From Bacillaceae bacterium UBA7792 (lineage in GTDB: Bacteria; Bacillota; Bacilli; Bacillales; Cytobacillaceae): 9,031 bases of DNA. The notes under the pieces were generated by a model. That model was not told the DNA's origin, made no database searches, and saw only the letters and a list, made by a program, of their open reading frames with translations. Made by a program: the position numbers and the translations under genes. Below, one piece after another: positions 1 through 7,749 of the stretch (position 1 is its first letter; each line of letters opens with the position of its first letter). The stretch is taken from positions 1-9,031 of the forward strand of contig DLCS01000091.1 in the NCBI GenBank assembly GCA_002480735.1, given 5' to 3'.

Positions 1-1
1 G

Positions 2-694
2 GAGACGGGAGTTGCCCATGCCGCAAAGGATGGAGGCTTCGTGTCAGGGGATAGCTACTCGACGATTCGTCTCAGCGGCGGTAGACATGCTGTGGCAATT
101 AGTGATGGGATGGGGAATGGCGAACGGGCCCATATCGAAAGCAAGGAAACCCTGAAGCTCCTTCAGAAGATTCTCCAATCAGGGATAGAGGAGAAAATCG
201 CCATCAAATCCATCAATTCTATTCTATCATTGAGAACGACTGACGAAATATTTTCAACCTTGGATCTGGCGATGATCGATCTGCAAAATGCTACAGCCAA
301 ATTTTTGAAGATTGGCTCCACCCCAAGTTTTATTAAAAGAGGAACGAGTGTGAAGAAGGTACAGGCTAGCAATCTTCCTATTGGAATTTTACAGGAGGTG
401 GAAGTGGAGGTTGTTAATGAGCAGCTCAAAGCGGGAGATTTACTCATTATGATGAGCGATGGTGTGTTCGAAGGGCCAAAGCATGTGGAAAATTATGATT
501 TATGGATGAAACGGAAGATTAGTGAGCTAGCTACAGATGACCCGCAGGCGGTGGCTGATCTGATTATGGAAGAGGTCATTCGTTCCCGTTCGAATGCGAT
601 TGAGGATGATATGACCGTTGTGGTGACGAAAATCAAGCATAATACGCCAAAATGGGCGACAATTCCGATTAGTAAACAACGCAAAAAAGCCTAA
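2..694 (+). CDS. spoIIE: Stage II sporulation protein E, C-terminal PP2C-type phosphatase domain (5' end missing)
   Basis: The last 230 residues of SpoIIE are present; the reading frame is open to the left edge, so the true start and the multi-membrane-segment N-terminal region lie outside the window (B. subtilis SpoIIE is about 827 residues). What remains is the PP2C-like Ser/Thr phosphatase domain. Metal-binding acidic motifs are visible: SGDSYS (Asp codon at 50), ISDGMGNG (Asp at 104), MSDGVFEG (Asp at 458) and EDDMTVVV (Asp at 605 and 608), matching the catalytic aspartates known in the family. In Bacillus, SpoIIE dephosphorylates the anti-anti-sigma factor SpoIIAA at the polar septum, which releases sigma-F in the forespore, and it also associates with FtsZ. 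The fragment looks intact to its TAA stop. The next genes, yabS and yabT, are also sporulation-linked and sit behind a sigma-F-like promoter, so the product of this gene probably switches them on. Confidence 0.96.
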   Translation, partial: ETGVAHAAKDGGFVSGDSYSTIRLSGGRHAVAISDGMGNGERAHIESKETLKLLQKILQSGIEEKIAIKSINSILSLRTTDEIFSTLDLAMIDLQNATAKFLKIGSTPSFIKRGTSVKKVQASNLPIGILQEVEVEVVNEQLKAGDLLIMMSDGVFEGPKHVENYDLWMKRKISELATDDPQAVADLIMEEVIRSRSNAIEDDMTVVVTKIKHNTPKWATIPISKQRKKA

Positions 695-754
695 ACGATG
701 GATCATTTCATAAATGTAATAAAAATTGCTTAAACTAATAATCTACCTTCATAG

Positions 755-784
755 GTATATTTGCTCTTCTTCGTGACGAAAATG
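755..784 (+). promoter_or_regulatory. Putative sigma-F (forespore) promoter for yabS-yabT
   Basis: GTATA (755-759) fits the sigma-F -35 consensus GYATA. After exactly 15 bases comes GACGAAAATG (775-784), which fits the -10 consensus GGNNANNHTR at all defined positions but one (A for the second G). It lies 29 bases upstream of the yabS start. Sigma-G has a related -35 and cannot be excluded. Forespore expression of yabT under sigma-F is known in B. subtilis, which fits. Confidence 0.5.
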
Positions 785-813
785 ATAACAGTATGTGACG
801 AGGAGGAGAAGAT

Positions 814-1551
814 ATGAATCCAGGTACTTTGAAACAAATTTTACTTATTACAGATGGTTGTTCAAATCAGGGGGAAGATCCCGTAGCCATGGCGGCTTTA
901 GCCAGGGAAAGTGGAATTACGGTTAATGTCATTGGTGTGATGGAGCAGGATACGATCGATGAGCAAGGAATGAAGGAAATAGAAGGAATCGCCATGTCTG
1001 GTGGCGGAGTAAGCCAGGTGGTGTATGCGCAGAGCCTATCGCAAACGGTACAAATGGTCACGCGAAAAGCGATGACCCAAACCTTGCAAGGAGTGGTGAA
1101 TCGGGAGCTTCAACAGATCTTAGGTGGATCCAAGACAGTCGAGGATTTACCACCGGAACAAAGAGGCGAAGTAATGGAAGTGGTCGATGAGCTTGGTGAG
1201 ACAGTAAAGCTTGAGGTGTTGGTTCTTGTCGATACGAGCGCAAGCATGAAGCATAAGCTTCCAACCGTCAAGGAAGCGTTACTAGACTTATCTTTGAGCC
1301 TTAATGCCCGTTCAGGTAATAATCAATTTGGTGTCTTTGTATTTCCCGGGAAAAAGAATGATGTCGAAAAATTGCTAGATTGGACTCCCCATCTAGAATC
1401 CTTAACAAGTATTTTTCCAAAGCTTACAACAGGAGGGATTACTCCTACAGGTCCAGCGATTAGAGAGGCGCTAACTTATTTCAAGAAAAAACGTTCACTA
1501 AGGGGTCTGTTATCTCGTGATGATGAACAGTACTTTGAAGAATCTATGTAG
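814..1551 (+). CDS. yabS: YabS-like VWA-domain protein, sporulation-associated, apparently permuted VWA order
   Basis: A 245-residue soluble protein, close in length and sequence to B. subtilis YabS. It has no signal peptide or membrane segment. The start ATG follows a strong Shine-Dalgarno (GAGGAGGAG, about 800-808). The MIDAS motif DTSAS is at residues 140-144, and TTGGITPTGPAIREA further on (codons about 1426-1470) supplies the usual MIDAS threonine. LLITDG near the N-terminus (residues 10-15) resembles the last MIDAS strand, and GITVNVIGV with an IAMSGGG turn resembles the end of a VWA fold. So the two halves of a VWA domain appear in swapped order. VWA domains bind a metal ion and mediate protein-protein contacts; the partner is not known. 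The overlap with the kinase gene yabT suggests translational coupling and possibly a shared role in the forespore. The family assignment is firm; the molecular function is not established. Confidence 0.9.
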   Translation: MNPGTLKQILLITDGCSNQGEDPVAMAALARESGITVNVIGVMEQDTIDEQGMKEIEGIAMSGGGVSQVVYAQSLSQTVQMVTRKAMTQTLQGVVNRELQQILGGSKTVEDLPPEQRGEVMEVVDELGETVKLEVLVLVDTSASMKHKLPTVKEALLDLSLSLNARSGNNQFGVFVFPGKKNDVEKLLDWTPHLESLTSIFPKLTTGGITPTGPAIREALTYFKKKRSLRGLLSRDDEQYFEESM

Positions 1552-2485
1552 GTTTGTCCCAGGAACGATCATTATCGGGAAATGGCATCAAAATCGATAC
1601 ACCATTTTAAAGGAATTAGGTTCAGGGGCAAACGGAATTGTTTATTTGGCACAATTTCATAATCAAAAGGTTGCAATCAAAATGAGTGATAACGGAATGT
1701 CAATCACATCTGAGGTCAATGTCCTCAAATCCTTCGCAAAGGTCCAAGGGTCATCCCTCGGACCTTCTTTAATTGATGTGGATGATTGGGTAGTGAAAAA
1801 TCACAATATTTCCTTCTATGTGATGGAGTATATAGCTGGACCTGATTTCCTTTCTTTTATTTCGCAAAAAGGGAAGGGGTGGACTGAGGTTCTAATTCTG
1901 CAATTGCTGAGTGACTTGCATACCCTTCATGAAAAAGGCTGGGTGTTTGGCGATTTGAAGCCAGAGAATTTAATCGTAATGGGGCCGCCCCCAAGAATTC
2001 GCTGTATTGATGTCGGCGGCACCACCATTCAAGGAAGAGCCATTAAAGAGTTTACGGAGTTTTATGATCGGGGCTATTGGGGCCTGGGGTCACGAAAGGC
2101 AGAGCCGACCTATGATTTATTTGCGGTGGCCATGATTATTATAAATACAGAATATCCGAAGCGTTTCAATAAAACATCGGGAGGCATGAATCAGCTACGG
2201 GAGCAGATAAGACAAAAGACTGCTCTTCACAAATATGAGCGAATCCTAACAAATGCGCTCCAAGGAAGATACCAATCAGCGCAAGAAATGAGAATGGACC
2301 TACTGAACTGTATGAATAGTCAGACCTCCCCCGCACAATCATCGGTGACAAAAAGGCAAACACGACCTACTGTTACGCAGACGAGACAAGCCTATCGAAA
2401 AAAGAAAGGTGGTTGGGTGGAGACATTCCTCATTATCATGGTTGTTTCCTTTTTATATTTTTTCTATATTTATAGCCAAGTATAA
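1520..2485 (+). CDS. yabT: YabT-like Ser/Thr protein kinase with C-terminal membrane anchor
   Basis: A Hanks-type kinase of 321 residues counted from ATG 1520. The glycine loop GSGANG is at 34-39, the ATP-binding Lys in VAIK at 54, the catalytic loop GDLKPEN with Asp145, and DVG in place of DFG at 164-166. The usual HRD is replaced by FGD, as I recall for B. subtilis YabT too, so this is a non-RD kinase. After the kinase domain comes a Ser/Thr/Gln- and Lys/Arg-rich linker, then one hydrophobic segment (about 303-319) ending two or three residues before the stop. There is no extracellular sensor; the kinase faces the cytoplasm. B. subtilis YabT acts in the forespore, is stimulated by DNA, and phosphorylates RecA. 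The gene overlaps yabS by 32 bp. Start choice: GTG 1517, ATG 1520 and ATG 1523 are all in frame behind AAGGGG (1500-1505). I chose 1520 because it gives an MMN start like the B. subtilis protein, although GTG 1517 is best spaced. Confidence 0.93.
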   Translation: MMNSTLKNLCRFVPGTIIIGKWHQNRYTILKELGSGANGIVYLAQFHNQKVAIKMSDNGMSITSEVNVLKSFAKVQGSSLGPSLIDVDDWVVKNHNISFYVMEYIAGPDFLSFISQKGKGWTEVLILQLLSDLHTLHEKGWVFGDLKPENLIVMGPPPRIRCIDVGGTTIQGRAIKEFTEFYDRGYWGLGSRKAEPTYDLFAVAMIIINTEYPKRFNKTSGGMNQLREQIRQKTALHKYERILTNALQGRYQSAQEMRMDLLNCMNSQTSPAQSSVTKRQTRPTVTQTRQAYRKKKGGWVETFLIIMVVSFLYFFYIYSQV

Positions 2486-2516
2486 TCGATTTTCTATCCC
2501 GATGTATCACAAGCTG

Positions 2517-2533
2517 GAACCTTAATTAGGTTC
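2517..2533 (+). terminator. Weak inverted repeat after yabT, possible terminator
   Basis: GAACCT and AGGTTC form a 6-bp stem with a 5-base loop (TAATT), 32 bases after the yabT stop. Only a broken T-rich stretch follows, so a terminator role is weak. The rest of the 202-bp gap up to tilS holds no gene I can support; GATAAT at 2647-2652 is a possible -10 for tilS but lacks a convincing -35. Confidence 0.25.
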
Positions 2534-2687
2534 ATTGTTGTAAATTTGATTTAGGTGATGTAAAAAGTGAAACTAACGGTAGAACTAATCGTATGTAAGA
2601 GAAGGAAAAGTTGTGATGCTCGCTTTTTTAGTGGTAAGCTAGATTTGATAATGTGGATTAGAAATAAGCACTGAAGGAAGAGTACAC

Positions 2688-4118
2688 ATGCTGGAAAGAA
2701 AAATAAAGACTTTCCTCGAGAGAAAGCAATTTTCGATAGAAAATAAGGCAATTTTGGTGGGGGTATCAGGAGGACCTGATTCCCTCGCCCTTCTTCATTT
2801 TTTATGGAGCAAAAGAGAGAGCTGGAACATAAATGTTGTGGCTGCCCATGTCGATCATATGTTTCGGGGGGAAGAATCGAAGCAAGAGGCGCTTTTTGTG
2901 CGGGATTTTTGCCGAGAAAGGCAAATTCCATTTGAAATGAAGCAAATAGATGTCCCTTCTTATATGGAGGAAACAGGGCTAAGCTCTCAAGTAGCGGCCC
3001 GGGAATGTCGGTATCAATTTTTCAAGGAGATGCTAACCAAGCACCAGCTCTCGATATTAGCGCTTGGTCACCATGGCGATGATCAGATCGAGACCATCCT
3101 CATGAGATTAACAAGAGGGGCAACGGGGAAAGCTAGAGCTGGCATCCCTTTTTCACGAGAATTCCATCATGGAGTGATTATTAGGCCGTTTCTTTGTTTA
3201 ACTAGGGCTGAAATTGAAGTGTACTGTGAGGAGCATCGGCTGGAACCTAGAAGGGATCCAAGTAATGAAAAGGATGTCTATAGTCGAAATCGATTTCGAA
3301 AGCTTGTCCTTCCTTTTCTACGGGAGGAGAATCCCCAGGTCCATGAGCAATTTGGACGCTTTAGCGAAGAAATTGAACAAGACGAGAACCTCCTTCTGCA
3401 GCTTACAAAAGACCAGTTGAATAAGGTAATAAAAGAGAAATCGAACAAACAAATAACAATAGATATTGACGGTTTTGCAAAGATGCCTTTGCCTTTACAA
3501 AGGAGAGGGATTCAACTAATATTAAACTATCTTTATCAGGTAAGGCCTTCTGCACTATCCGCTTTACATATTGAAAAAATATTCTCAATTTTAAAGAATC
3601 CTTACCCTTCAGTACAATTAGATTTCCCTAATGGATTAGAGGTGGTTCGCTCCTATAATGAGTGTTCCATTCGATTTAAAACAATGATTCATCCAACATC
3701 TTATTCTTTTGAGGTAAGTGAACCGGGGGAAGTCCTCCTTCCAAATGGTGGTAGGATGAAGATGGAATTCATTCATCCGGACAAAATCGTACAGATTCAT
3801 CCTGCAAATTGTCTTCTCTATATGGAAGAAGATCAGCTGCCGCTCATCATTCGTACACGAAAAGATGGAGATCGAATGGCGATACAGGGGATGAATGGAA
3901 CGAAAAAGCTTAATCGGCTTTTTATTGATGAAAAAATACCTCTGCAAAAACGGCAGACTTGGCCAATCGTTACAGATAGAAAGGACCAAATTATTTGGGT
4001 ACCGAACTTACGGAAATCTAATTTGTACACGGAAAGAAAGCATGATGGCAGTAAGCAAAGAATTATTCTTTTATCATATTTAAGCAATGATCTTCTAGGG
4101 GGCACAACGAAATCATGA
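2688..4118 (+). CDS. tilS: tRNA(Ile)-lysidine synthetase
   Basis: TilS attaches lysine to C34 of the CAU anticodon of a minor tRNA-Ile, using ATP. This changes its reading from AUG to AUA, and the gene is normally essential. The 476 residues match the usual Bacillus length (about 472). The N-terminal PP-loop ATPase motif SGGPDS is at residues 27-32. HHGDDQIET begins at residue 128, followed by the [12 protein letters not shown] stretch, and then [17 protein letters not shown], all typical of TilS. The middle region corresponds to the TilS substrate-binding domain, and the last ~100 residues to the C-terminal TilS domain ([11 protein letters not shown], then [13 protein letters not shown]). 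The start ATG has GAAGGAAGAG upstream. The stop overlaps the hprT start as ATGA, implying translational coupling. In B. subtilis, TilS and HprT have been reported to form a complex that activates ftsH, the next gene downstream. Confidence 0.97.
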   Translation: MLERKIKTFLERKQFSIENKAILVGVSGGPDSLALLHFLWSKRESWNINVVAAHVDHMFRGEESKQEALFVRDFCRERQIPFEMKQIDVPSYMEETGLSSQVAARECRYQFFKEMLTKHQLSILALGHHGDDQIETILMRLTRGATGKARAGIPFSREFHHGVIIRPFLCLTRAEIEVYCEEHRLEPRRDPSNEKDVYSRNRFRKLVLPFLREENPQVHEQFGRFSEEIEQDENLLLQLTKDQLNKVIKEKSNKQITIDIDGFAKMPLPLQRRGIQLILNYLYQVRPSALSALHIEKIFSILKNPYPSVQLDFPNGLEVVRSYNECSIRFKTMIHPTSYSFEVSEPGEVLLPNGGRMKMEFIHPDKIVQIHPANCLLYMEEDQLPLIIRTRKDGDRMAIQGMNGTKKLNRLFIDEKIPLQKRQTWPIVTDRKDQIIWVPNLRKSNLYTERKHDGSKQRIILLSYLSNDLLGGTTKS

Positions 4119-4666
4119 AAAATGATATTGAAAAGATTTTAATTACTGAGGAAGAAATCCAAACAAAGATTAAAGAAATCGCCAAGCAATTAACGGAAGA
4201 CTATCAGGATGCCTTTCCGTTAGCCATCGGAGTCCTTAAAGGGGCGATGCCATTTATGGGCGATCTCCTAAAAAGAGTGGACACCTATTTAGAAATGGAC
4301 TTCATGGATGTTTCAAGCTATGGAAATTCGACGGTTTCTTCCGGAGAAGTAAAAATTCTTAAGGATTTGGATACCTCAGTTGAGGGTAGAAATATATTAA
4401 TTATTGAGGATATTATTGATAGCGGGCTAACCTTAAGCTATTTAGTGGAATTATTCCGTTACCGTAAGGCGAAATCAATTAAAATTGTCACCCTCCTCGA
4501 TAAACCAACGGGAAGAAAGGCGAATATCAAGGCTGATTATGTTGGTTTTGTTGTGCCGGATGAGTTTGTGGTAGGGTACGGTCTCGACTATGCCGAAAGA
4601 TACCGTAATCTACCATATATTGGCGTTTTGAAACCAGAGGTATATACAAATAGTGATGAAGCGTAA
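4115..4666 (+). CDS. hprT: Hypoxanthine phosphoribosyltransferase
   Basis: A purine salvage enzyme that converts hypoxanthine (and usually guanine) plus PRPP to IMP or GMP in the cytosol. The 183 residues are close to the ~180 of B. subtilis HprT. The PRPP-binding signature [12 protein letters not shown] is clear, with the acidic pair Glu98-Asp99 and the loop DSGLT at 102-106. [10 protein letters not shown] and the C-terminal [20 protein letters not shown] are the purine-binding and active-site stretches of the family. The flexible loop region with SSYGNST is present at about residues 68-74. The start ATG lies inside the tilS stop (ATGA) and is preceded by AGGGGG (4097-4102), so it is translated together with tilS. 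Nothing is missing from the active site as far as I can see. No clear terminator follows; a T-run at 4713-4719 has no good stem before it. Confidence 0.97.
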   Translation: MKNDIEKILITEEEIQTKIKEIAKQLTEDYQDAFPLAIGVLKGAMPFMGDLLKRVDTYLEMDFMDVSSYGNSTVSSGEVKILKDLDTSVEGRNILIIEDIIDSGLTLSYLVELFRYRKAKSIKIVTLLDKPTGRKANIKADYVGFVVPDEFVVGYGLDYAERYRNLPYIGVLKPEVYTNSDEA

Positions 4667-4734
4667 AATACTAACATTAGGATTTACGATAGCTCACAAG
4701 TACTTATCTCAGTTTTTTTAGAAAGTGTATTTTC

Positions 4735-4774
4735 TTGTCTTGATATAAATCTCTATGATACTATTTAGTATAGT
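4735..4774 (+). promoter_or_regulatory. Putative ftsH promoter region with overlapping inverted repeat
   Basis: A sigma-A-type promoter probably lies in the hprT-ftsH spacer, but its exact boxes are ambiguous. TTGTCT (4735-4740) with GATACT (4757-4762) is spaced 16. TTGATA (4740-4745) is a better -35 but pairs only with TAGTAT (4766-4771) at 20. The dyad ATACTA-TT-TAGTAT (4758-4771) overlaps either -10 and could be an operator. ftsH has a stress-responsive promoter of its own in B. subtilis. Confidence 0.4.
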
Positions 4775-4800
4775 TTGTTTACCGTGGGAGGAGGTAAGGG

Positions 4801-6798
4801 ATGAATCGAATCTTTCGAAATACCATATTTTATTTATTGATATTTCTTGTCATTATTGGCGTTGTTAGTTTTTTTAATGGGAATAATGAACCAACGAAAA
4901 GCATGACCTATGATCAATTTATCACCCATTTGGAGGCTGGAGACGTCAAAAGTCTTTCCATTCAGCCGGAAAGAGGGGTATATGAGGTACGTGGAAGCCT
5001 GAAAAGCTACAAGGAAGGACAGGAATTCTTAACATATGTTTGGAATAGTGAGCAATTATTAAAGCAAATTGATGAGGCAGCGGCAGCATCAAAAGTTGAT
5101 GTAAAGCCTGCCAAAGAAACGAGTGGATGGGTAACCTTCTTTACCTCCATCATTCCGTTTATTATTATCTTCATCTTATTCTTCTTCTTGTTAAACCAAG
5201 CCCAAGGCGGCGGAAGTCGTGTGATGAATTTTGGGAAGAGTAAGGCGAAGCTTTATAATGATGAAAAGAAAAAGGTTCGTTTTAAAGATGTGGCTGGTGC
5301 CGATGAAGAGAAGCAGGAGCTTGTTGAGGTTGTCGAGTTCTTAAAGGACCCGCGCAAATTCTCAGAGGTTGGGGCAAGAATTCCAAAAGGAGTACTTCTT
5401 GTTGGACCTCCTGGTACGGGTAAAACCTTGCTTGCGAGAGCCGTAGCTGGGGAAGCGGGAGTACCATTCTTCTCCATCAGTGGTTCAGACTTTGTGGAAA
5501 TGTTCGTCGGGGTTGGGGCATCACGTGTTCGTGATTTGTTTGAAAATGCGAAAAAGAATGCACCATGTATTATTTTTATTGATGAAATTGATGCAGTTGG
5601 ACGTCAGCGTGGTGCTGGACTAGGTGGTGGCCACGATGAGCGTGAGCAAACCCTTAACCAATTGCTTGTTGAAATGGATGGATTTGGCGCCAATGAAGGA
5701 ATCATCATCATTGCTGCAACAAACCGCCCTGATATATTAGACCCTGCGTTATTACGTCCAGGTCGTTTTGACCGTCAAATTACAGTTGATCGTCCAGATG
5801 TGAATGGCCGTGAAGCAGTGCTTAAGGTTCATGCACGTAATAAACCGCTTGATGAATCCGTTAACTTAAAAGCGATTGCTCAGAGAACACCTGGTTTTTC
5901 CGGGGCGGATTTAGAGAACTTGTTAAATGAAGCGGCACTTGTTGCTGCGCGCCGAAATAAAAAGAAAATTGATATTGACGATGTTGATGAAGCAACAGAC
6001 CGAGTCATTGCTGGTCCGGCGAAAAAGAGCCGTGTCATTTCGAAGAAGGAGCGCAACATTGTTGCCTTCCACGAGGCTGGTCATACAGTCATTGGTGTGG
6101 TCCTTGAAGATGCTGAGATGGTCCATAAGGTAACGATTGTACCACGTGGCCAAGCTGGCGGCTATGCGGTTATGCTTCCAAAGGAAGACCGCTACTTCAT
6201 GACAAAGCCAGAGCTTCTTGATAAAATTGTTGGATTACTTGGCGGTCGTGTTGCCGAGGAAATCGTCTTTGGTGAAGTAAGTACAGGAGCGCATAATGAC
6301 TTCCAACGTGCGACAGGCCTTGCTCGCCGCATGGTAACGGAATTCGGAATGAGCGATAAGCTAGGACCATTGCAATTTGGTCAAGCACAAGGCGGTCAGG
6401 TGTTCTTAGGCCGTGACCTTCATAATGAGCAAAACTATTCCGATGCGATTGCTTACGAGATTGACTTAGAAATTCAACGCATTATTAAGGAATGCTACGC
6501 AAAAGCGAAGAAGGTTCTTACTGAGAATCGTGACAAGCTTGATATTATTGCCAATACATTGCTTGAAGTGGAAACATTAGATGCAGAACAAATTAAGCAT
6601 CTAATTGACCATGGTACATTGCCGGATAGAGCTCCATCTGAAGAGAAGAAGGAGACGATTTCTACTAGCGATGATGTAAAGGTTAATATTAATGTGAAAA
6701 AGGACGAGGAAAAACAAGAGGATCCGCAATCCATTGAATTGAAGAAAGAGTCGGACTTGACGGAAGCTCCTCCTGCCTCGGATGAAGAAGAAAAGTAA
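4801..6798 (+). CDS. ftsH: ATP-dependent membrane zinc metalloprotease FtsH
   Basis: A hexameric AAA+ protease of the cytoplasmic membrane that degrades misassembled membrane proteins and regulators; in Bacillus it is needed for sporulation and stress tolerance. Membrane segments are at about 9-25 and 111-131, with a short external domain between them. The AAA domain has Walker A GPPGTGKT (202-209), the pore motif FVGVG (235-239), Walker B FIDEID (Asp261, Glu262), and the second region of homology from ATNRP (306-310) to [12 protein letters not shown], with arginine fingers Arg319 and Arg322. The protease domain has the zinc motif HEAGH (424-428) and the third zinc ligand Asp500 in TGAHND. 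At 665 residues it is longer than the 637 of B. subtilis; the extra length is in a charged, glutamate-rich, probably disordered tail (about 610-665). GGAGGAGG (4787-4794) lies six bases before the ATG. The terminator just after the stop closes this unit. Confidence 0.98.
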   Translation: MNRIFRNTIFYLLIFLVIIGVVSFFNGNNEPTKSMTYDQFITHLEAGDVKSLSIQPERGVYEVRGSLKSYKEGQEFLTYVWNSEQLLKQIDEAAAASKVDVKPAKETSGWVTFFTSIIPFIIIFILFFFLLNQAQGGGSRVMNFGKSKAKLYNDEKKKVRFKDVAGADEEKQELVEVVEFLKDPRKFSEVGARIPKGVLLVGPPGTGKTLLARAVAGEAGVPFFSISGSDFVEMFVGVGASRVRDLFENAKKNAPCIIFIDEIDAVGRQRGAGLGGGHDEREQTLNQLLVEMDGFGANEGIIIIAATNRPDILDPALLRPGRFDRQITVDRPDVNGREAVLKVHARNKPLDESVNLKAIAQRTPGFSGADLENLLNEAALVAARRNKKKIDIDDVDEATDRVIAGPAKKSRVISKKERNIVAFHEAGHTVIGVVLEDAEMVHKVTIVPRGQAGGYAVMLPKEDRYFMTKPELLDKIVGLLGGRVAEEIVFGEVSTGAHNDFQRATGLARRMVTEFGMSDKLGPLQFGQAQGGQVFLGRDLHNEQNYSDAIAYEIDLEIQRIIKECYAKAKKVLTENRDKLDIIANTLLEVETLDAEQIKHLIDHGTLPDRAPSEEKKETISTSDDVKVNINVKKDEEKQEDPQSIELKKESDLTEAPPASDEEEK

Positions 6799-6803
6799 TG
6801 ATA

Positions 6804-6832
6804 AAAAGGTGCTCTCAAAAAGGGCACCTTTT
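6804..6832 (+). terminator. Rho-independent terminator after ftsH
   Basis: AAAAGGTGC (6804-6812) pairs with GCACCTTTT (6824-6832). The stem extends inward through TCT/AGG (one T-G wobble) to about 12 bp with a 5-base CAAAA loop, and the arm ends in a T-run. It begins five bases after the ftsH stop. The A-tract on the 5' arm would let it work in both directions, although no convergent gene is seen. Confidence 0.88.
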
Positions 6833-6891
6833 ATGATCATGGCCCTTTTGGTCACATCCCATTTTCCTTAATGTAAGAAATCATCTATTTG

Positions 6892-6900
6892 TGGTAAAAT
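6892..6900 (+). promoter_or_regulatory. Putative extended -10 promoter for coaX-hslO
   Basis: TGGTAAAAT is an extended -10 element (TGn before a 5/6 TATAAT match), 54 bases before the coaX start and downstream of the ftsH terminator. The -35 position (about 6872-6877, TGTAAG) is poor, which an extended -10 can offset. Confidence 0.5.
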
Positions 6901-6944
6901 GTTGGGCAGAATATGAAAAACCTCTATTGAATCTAAAATAAAGT

Positions 6945-6950
6945 GGTGAT
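6945..6950 (+). promoter_or_regulatory. Ribosome binding site that favours the TTG start of coaX
   Basis: GGTGAT stands four bases before TTG 6955. The alternative in-frame GTG at 6943 overlaps this stretch and has only an A-rich sequence upstream. Starting at TTG gives [11 protein letters not shown], matching the N-terminus seen in other Bacillus CoaX proteins. Confidence 0.7.
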
Positions 6951-6954
6951 CCCG

Positions 6955-7743
6955 TTGATTTTTGTGTTTGATGTTGGTAATACAAACATGGTTTTAGGTG
7001 TTTATGATAAGGATGAGCTGAAGTATCACTGGAGAATTGAAACCAATCGAAATAAAACGGAAGATGAGTATGGAATCGTGATTAAAAGCTTGTTTGAGCA
7101 TGTGGGATTAAGTCTTTCGCAAATAAAAGGAATCATTATTTCCTCTGTTGTCCCGCCAATCATGCTTGCCTTAGAGAGAATGTGTCAACGTTATTTTAAC
7201 TTAAAGCCTTTAATCGTAGGCCCTGGAATAAAAACAGGTTTAGATATAAAGTATGAGAATCCACGCGAGGTCGGGGCGGATCGAATTGTTAACGCAGTTG
7301 CAGCGATTCATGAATATGGGAGTCCGCTCATCATTGTTGATTTTGGAACAGCTACTACATATTGTTATATTAACGAAGAAAAACATTATATGGGTGGAGT
7401 TATTACGCCAGGAATTATGATTTCAGCAGAGGCTTTATATAGCAGAGCAGCAAAACTTCCTCGTATCGAAATTACAAAACCAAGCAGTGTTGTTGGAAAA
7501 AATACAGTAAGTGCGATGCAATCTGGTATTCTTTATGGTTATGTTGGACAAGTGGAAGGTATTGTTAAGCGTATGAAAGAAGAAGCTAGACAAGAACCTA
7601 AAGTTATTGCAACAGGTGGATTGGCAAAATTAATTTCCGAAGAATCGAATGTAATTGATATTGTAGATCCGTTTTTAACGTTAAAAGGTTTGTATATGTT
7701 ATATGAACGTAATGCAAATTTACAGCATGAGAAAGGTGAATAA
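6955..7743 (+). CDS. coaX: Type III pantothenate kinase
   Basis: CoaX phosphorylates pantothenate to 4'-phosphopantothenate, the first step of coenzyme A synthesis. It is a cytosolic ASKHA-fold dimer that needs a monovalent cation. From the TTG start it has 262 residues, the length expected in Bacillus. The phosphate-binding motif DVGNTN is at 6-11, GADR with the conserved Asp109 at 107-110, and DFGTATT from Asp129. The second half ([38 protein letters not shown]) follows the family closely. It sits between the ftsH terminator and hslO, with six bases between its stop and the hslO start, so the two are probably co-transcribed. From memory, the part after residue ~120 is almost the B. cereus group sequence while the first part is clearly different, suggesting a recombinant gene. 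The reading frame is intact and all key residues are present, so the enzyme should work. Confidence 0.96.
   Translation: MIFVFDVGNTNMVLGVYDKDELKYHWRIETNRNKTEDEYGIVIKSLFEHVGLSLSQIKGIIISSVVPPIMLALERMCQRYFNLKPLIVGPGIKTGLDIKYENPREVGADRIVNAVAAIHEYGSPLIIVDFGTATTYCYINEEKHYMGGVITPGIMISAEALYSRAAKLPRIEITKPSSVVGKNTVSAMQSGILYGYVGQVEGIVKRMKEEARQEPKVIATGGLAKLISEESNVIDIVDPFLTLKGLYMLYERNANLQHEKGE
7315..7372. other. Possible recombination or assembly junction within coaX
   Basis: Before this interval, CoaX carries residues I do not associate with the B. cereus group (for example AAIHEYGS; Glu120 is the last). After it, the protein from [11 protein letters not shown] on fits that group closely. The last in-frame CTC leucine codon is at 7327; no CTC or CTG leucine follows in coaX, hslO or the visible cysK. 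The interval covers the conserved DFGTATT motif, a likely place for homologous exchange. The call rests on remembered protein sequences and codon use, not on an alignment. Confidence 0.4.
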
Positions 7744-7749
7744 ATACGT

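Noticed and set aside
41..43. GTG as a start codon for the first gene
   Set aside because: The same frame is open to the left edge and encodes ETGVAHAAKDGG, conserved SpoIIE sequence. The gene is cut by the window.
2616..2642. Tiny ORF of eight codons (MLAFLVVS) upstream of tilS with AAGGA nine bases before its ATG
   Set aside because: The spacing is good for a leader peptide, but the ORF is short, has no regulatory codon run, and no alternative hairpins follow; chance is the simpler explanation.
4688..4719. Possible terminator between hprT and ftsH ending in a T-run
   Set aside because: Only about four base pairs (GATA/TATC) can form before the T-run, too weak to call.
6495..6827. Open frame of 110 codons on the minus strand opposite the end of ftsH
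   Set aside because: It lies antisense to the FtsH tail and runs into the terminator. The serine- and phenylalanine-rich translation is what the complement of Glu/Lys/Asp codons gives.
6943..6945. GTG as the coaX start, giving 266 residues
   Set aside because: The extra residues VIPL are not family-conserved, and the codon lies at the ribosome binding site that serves TTG 6955.
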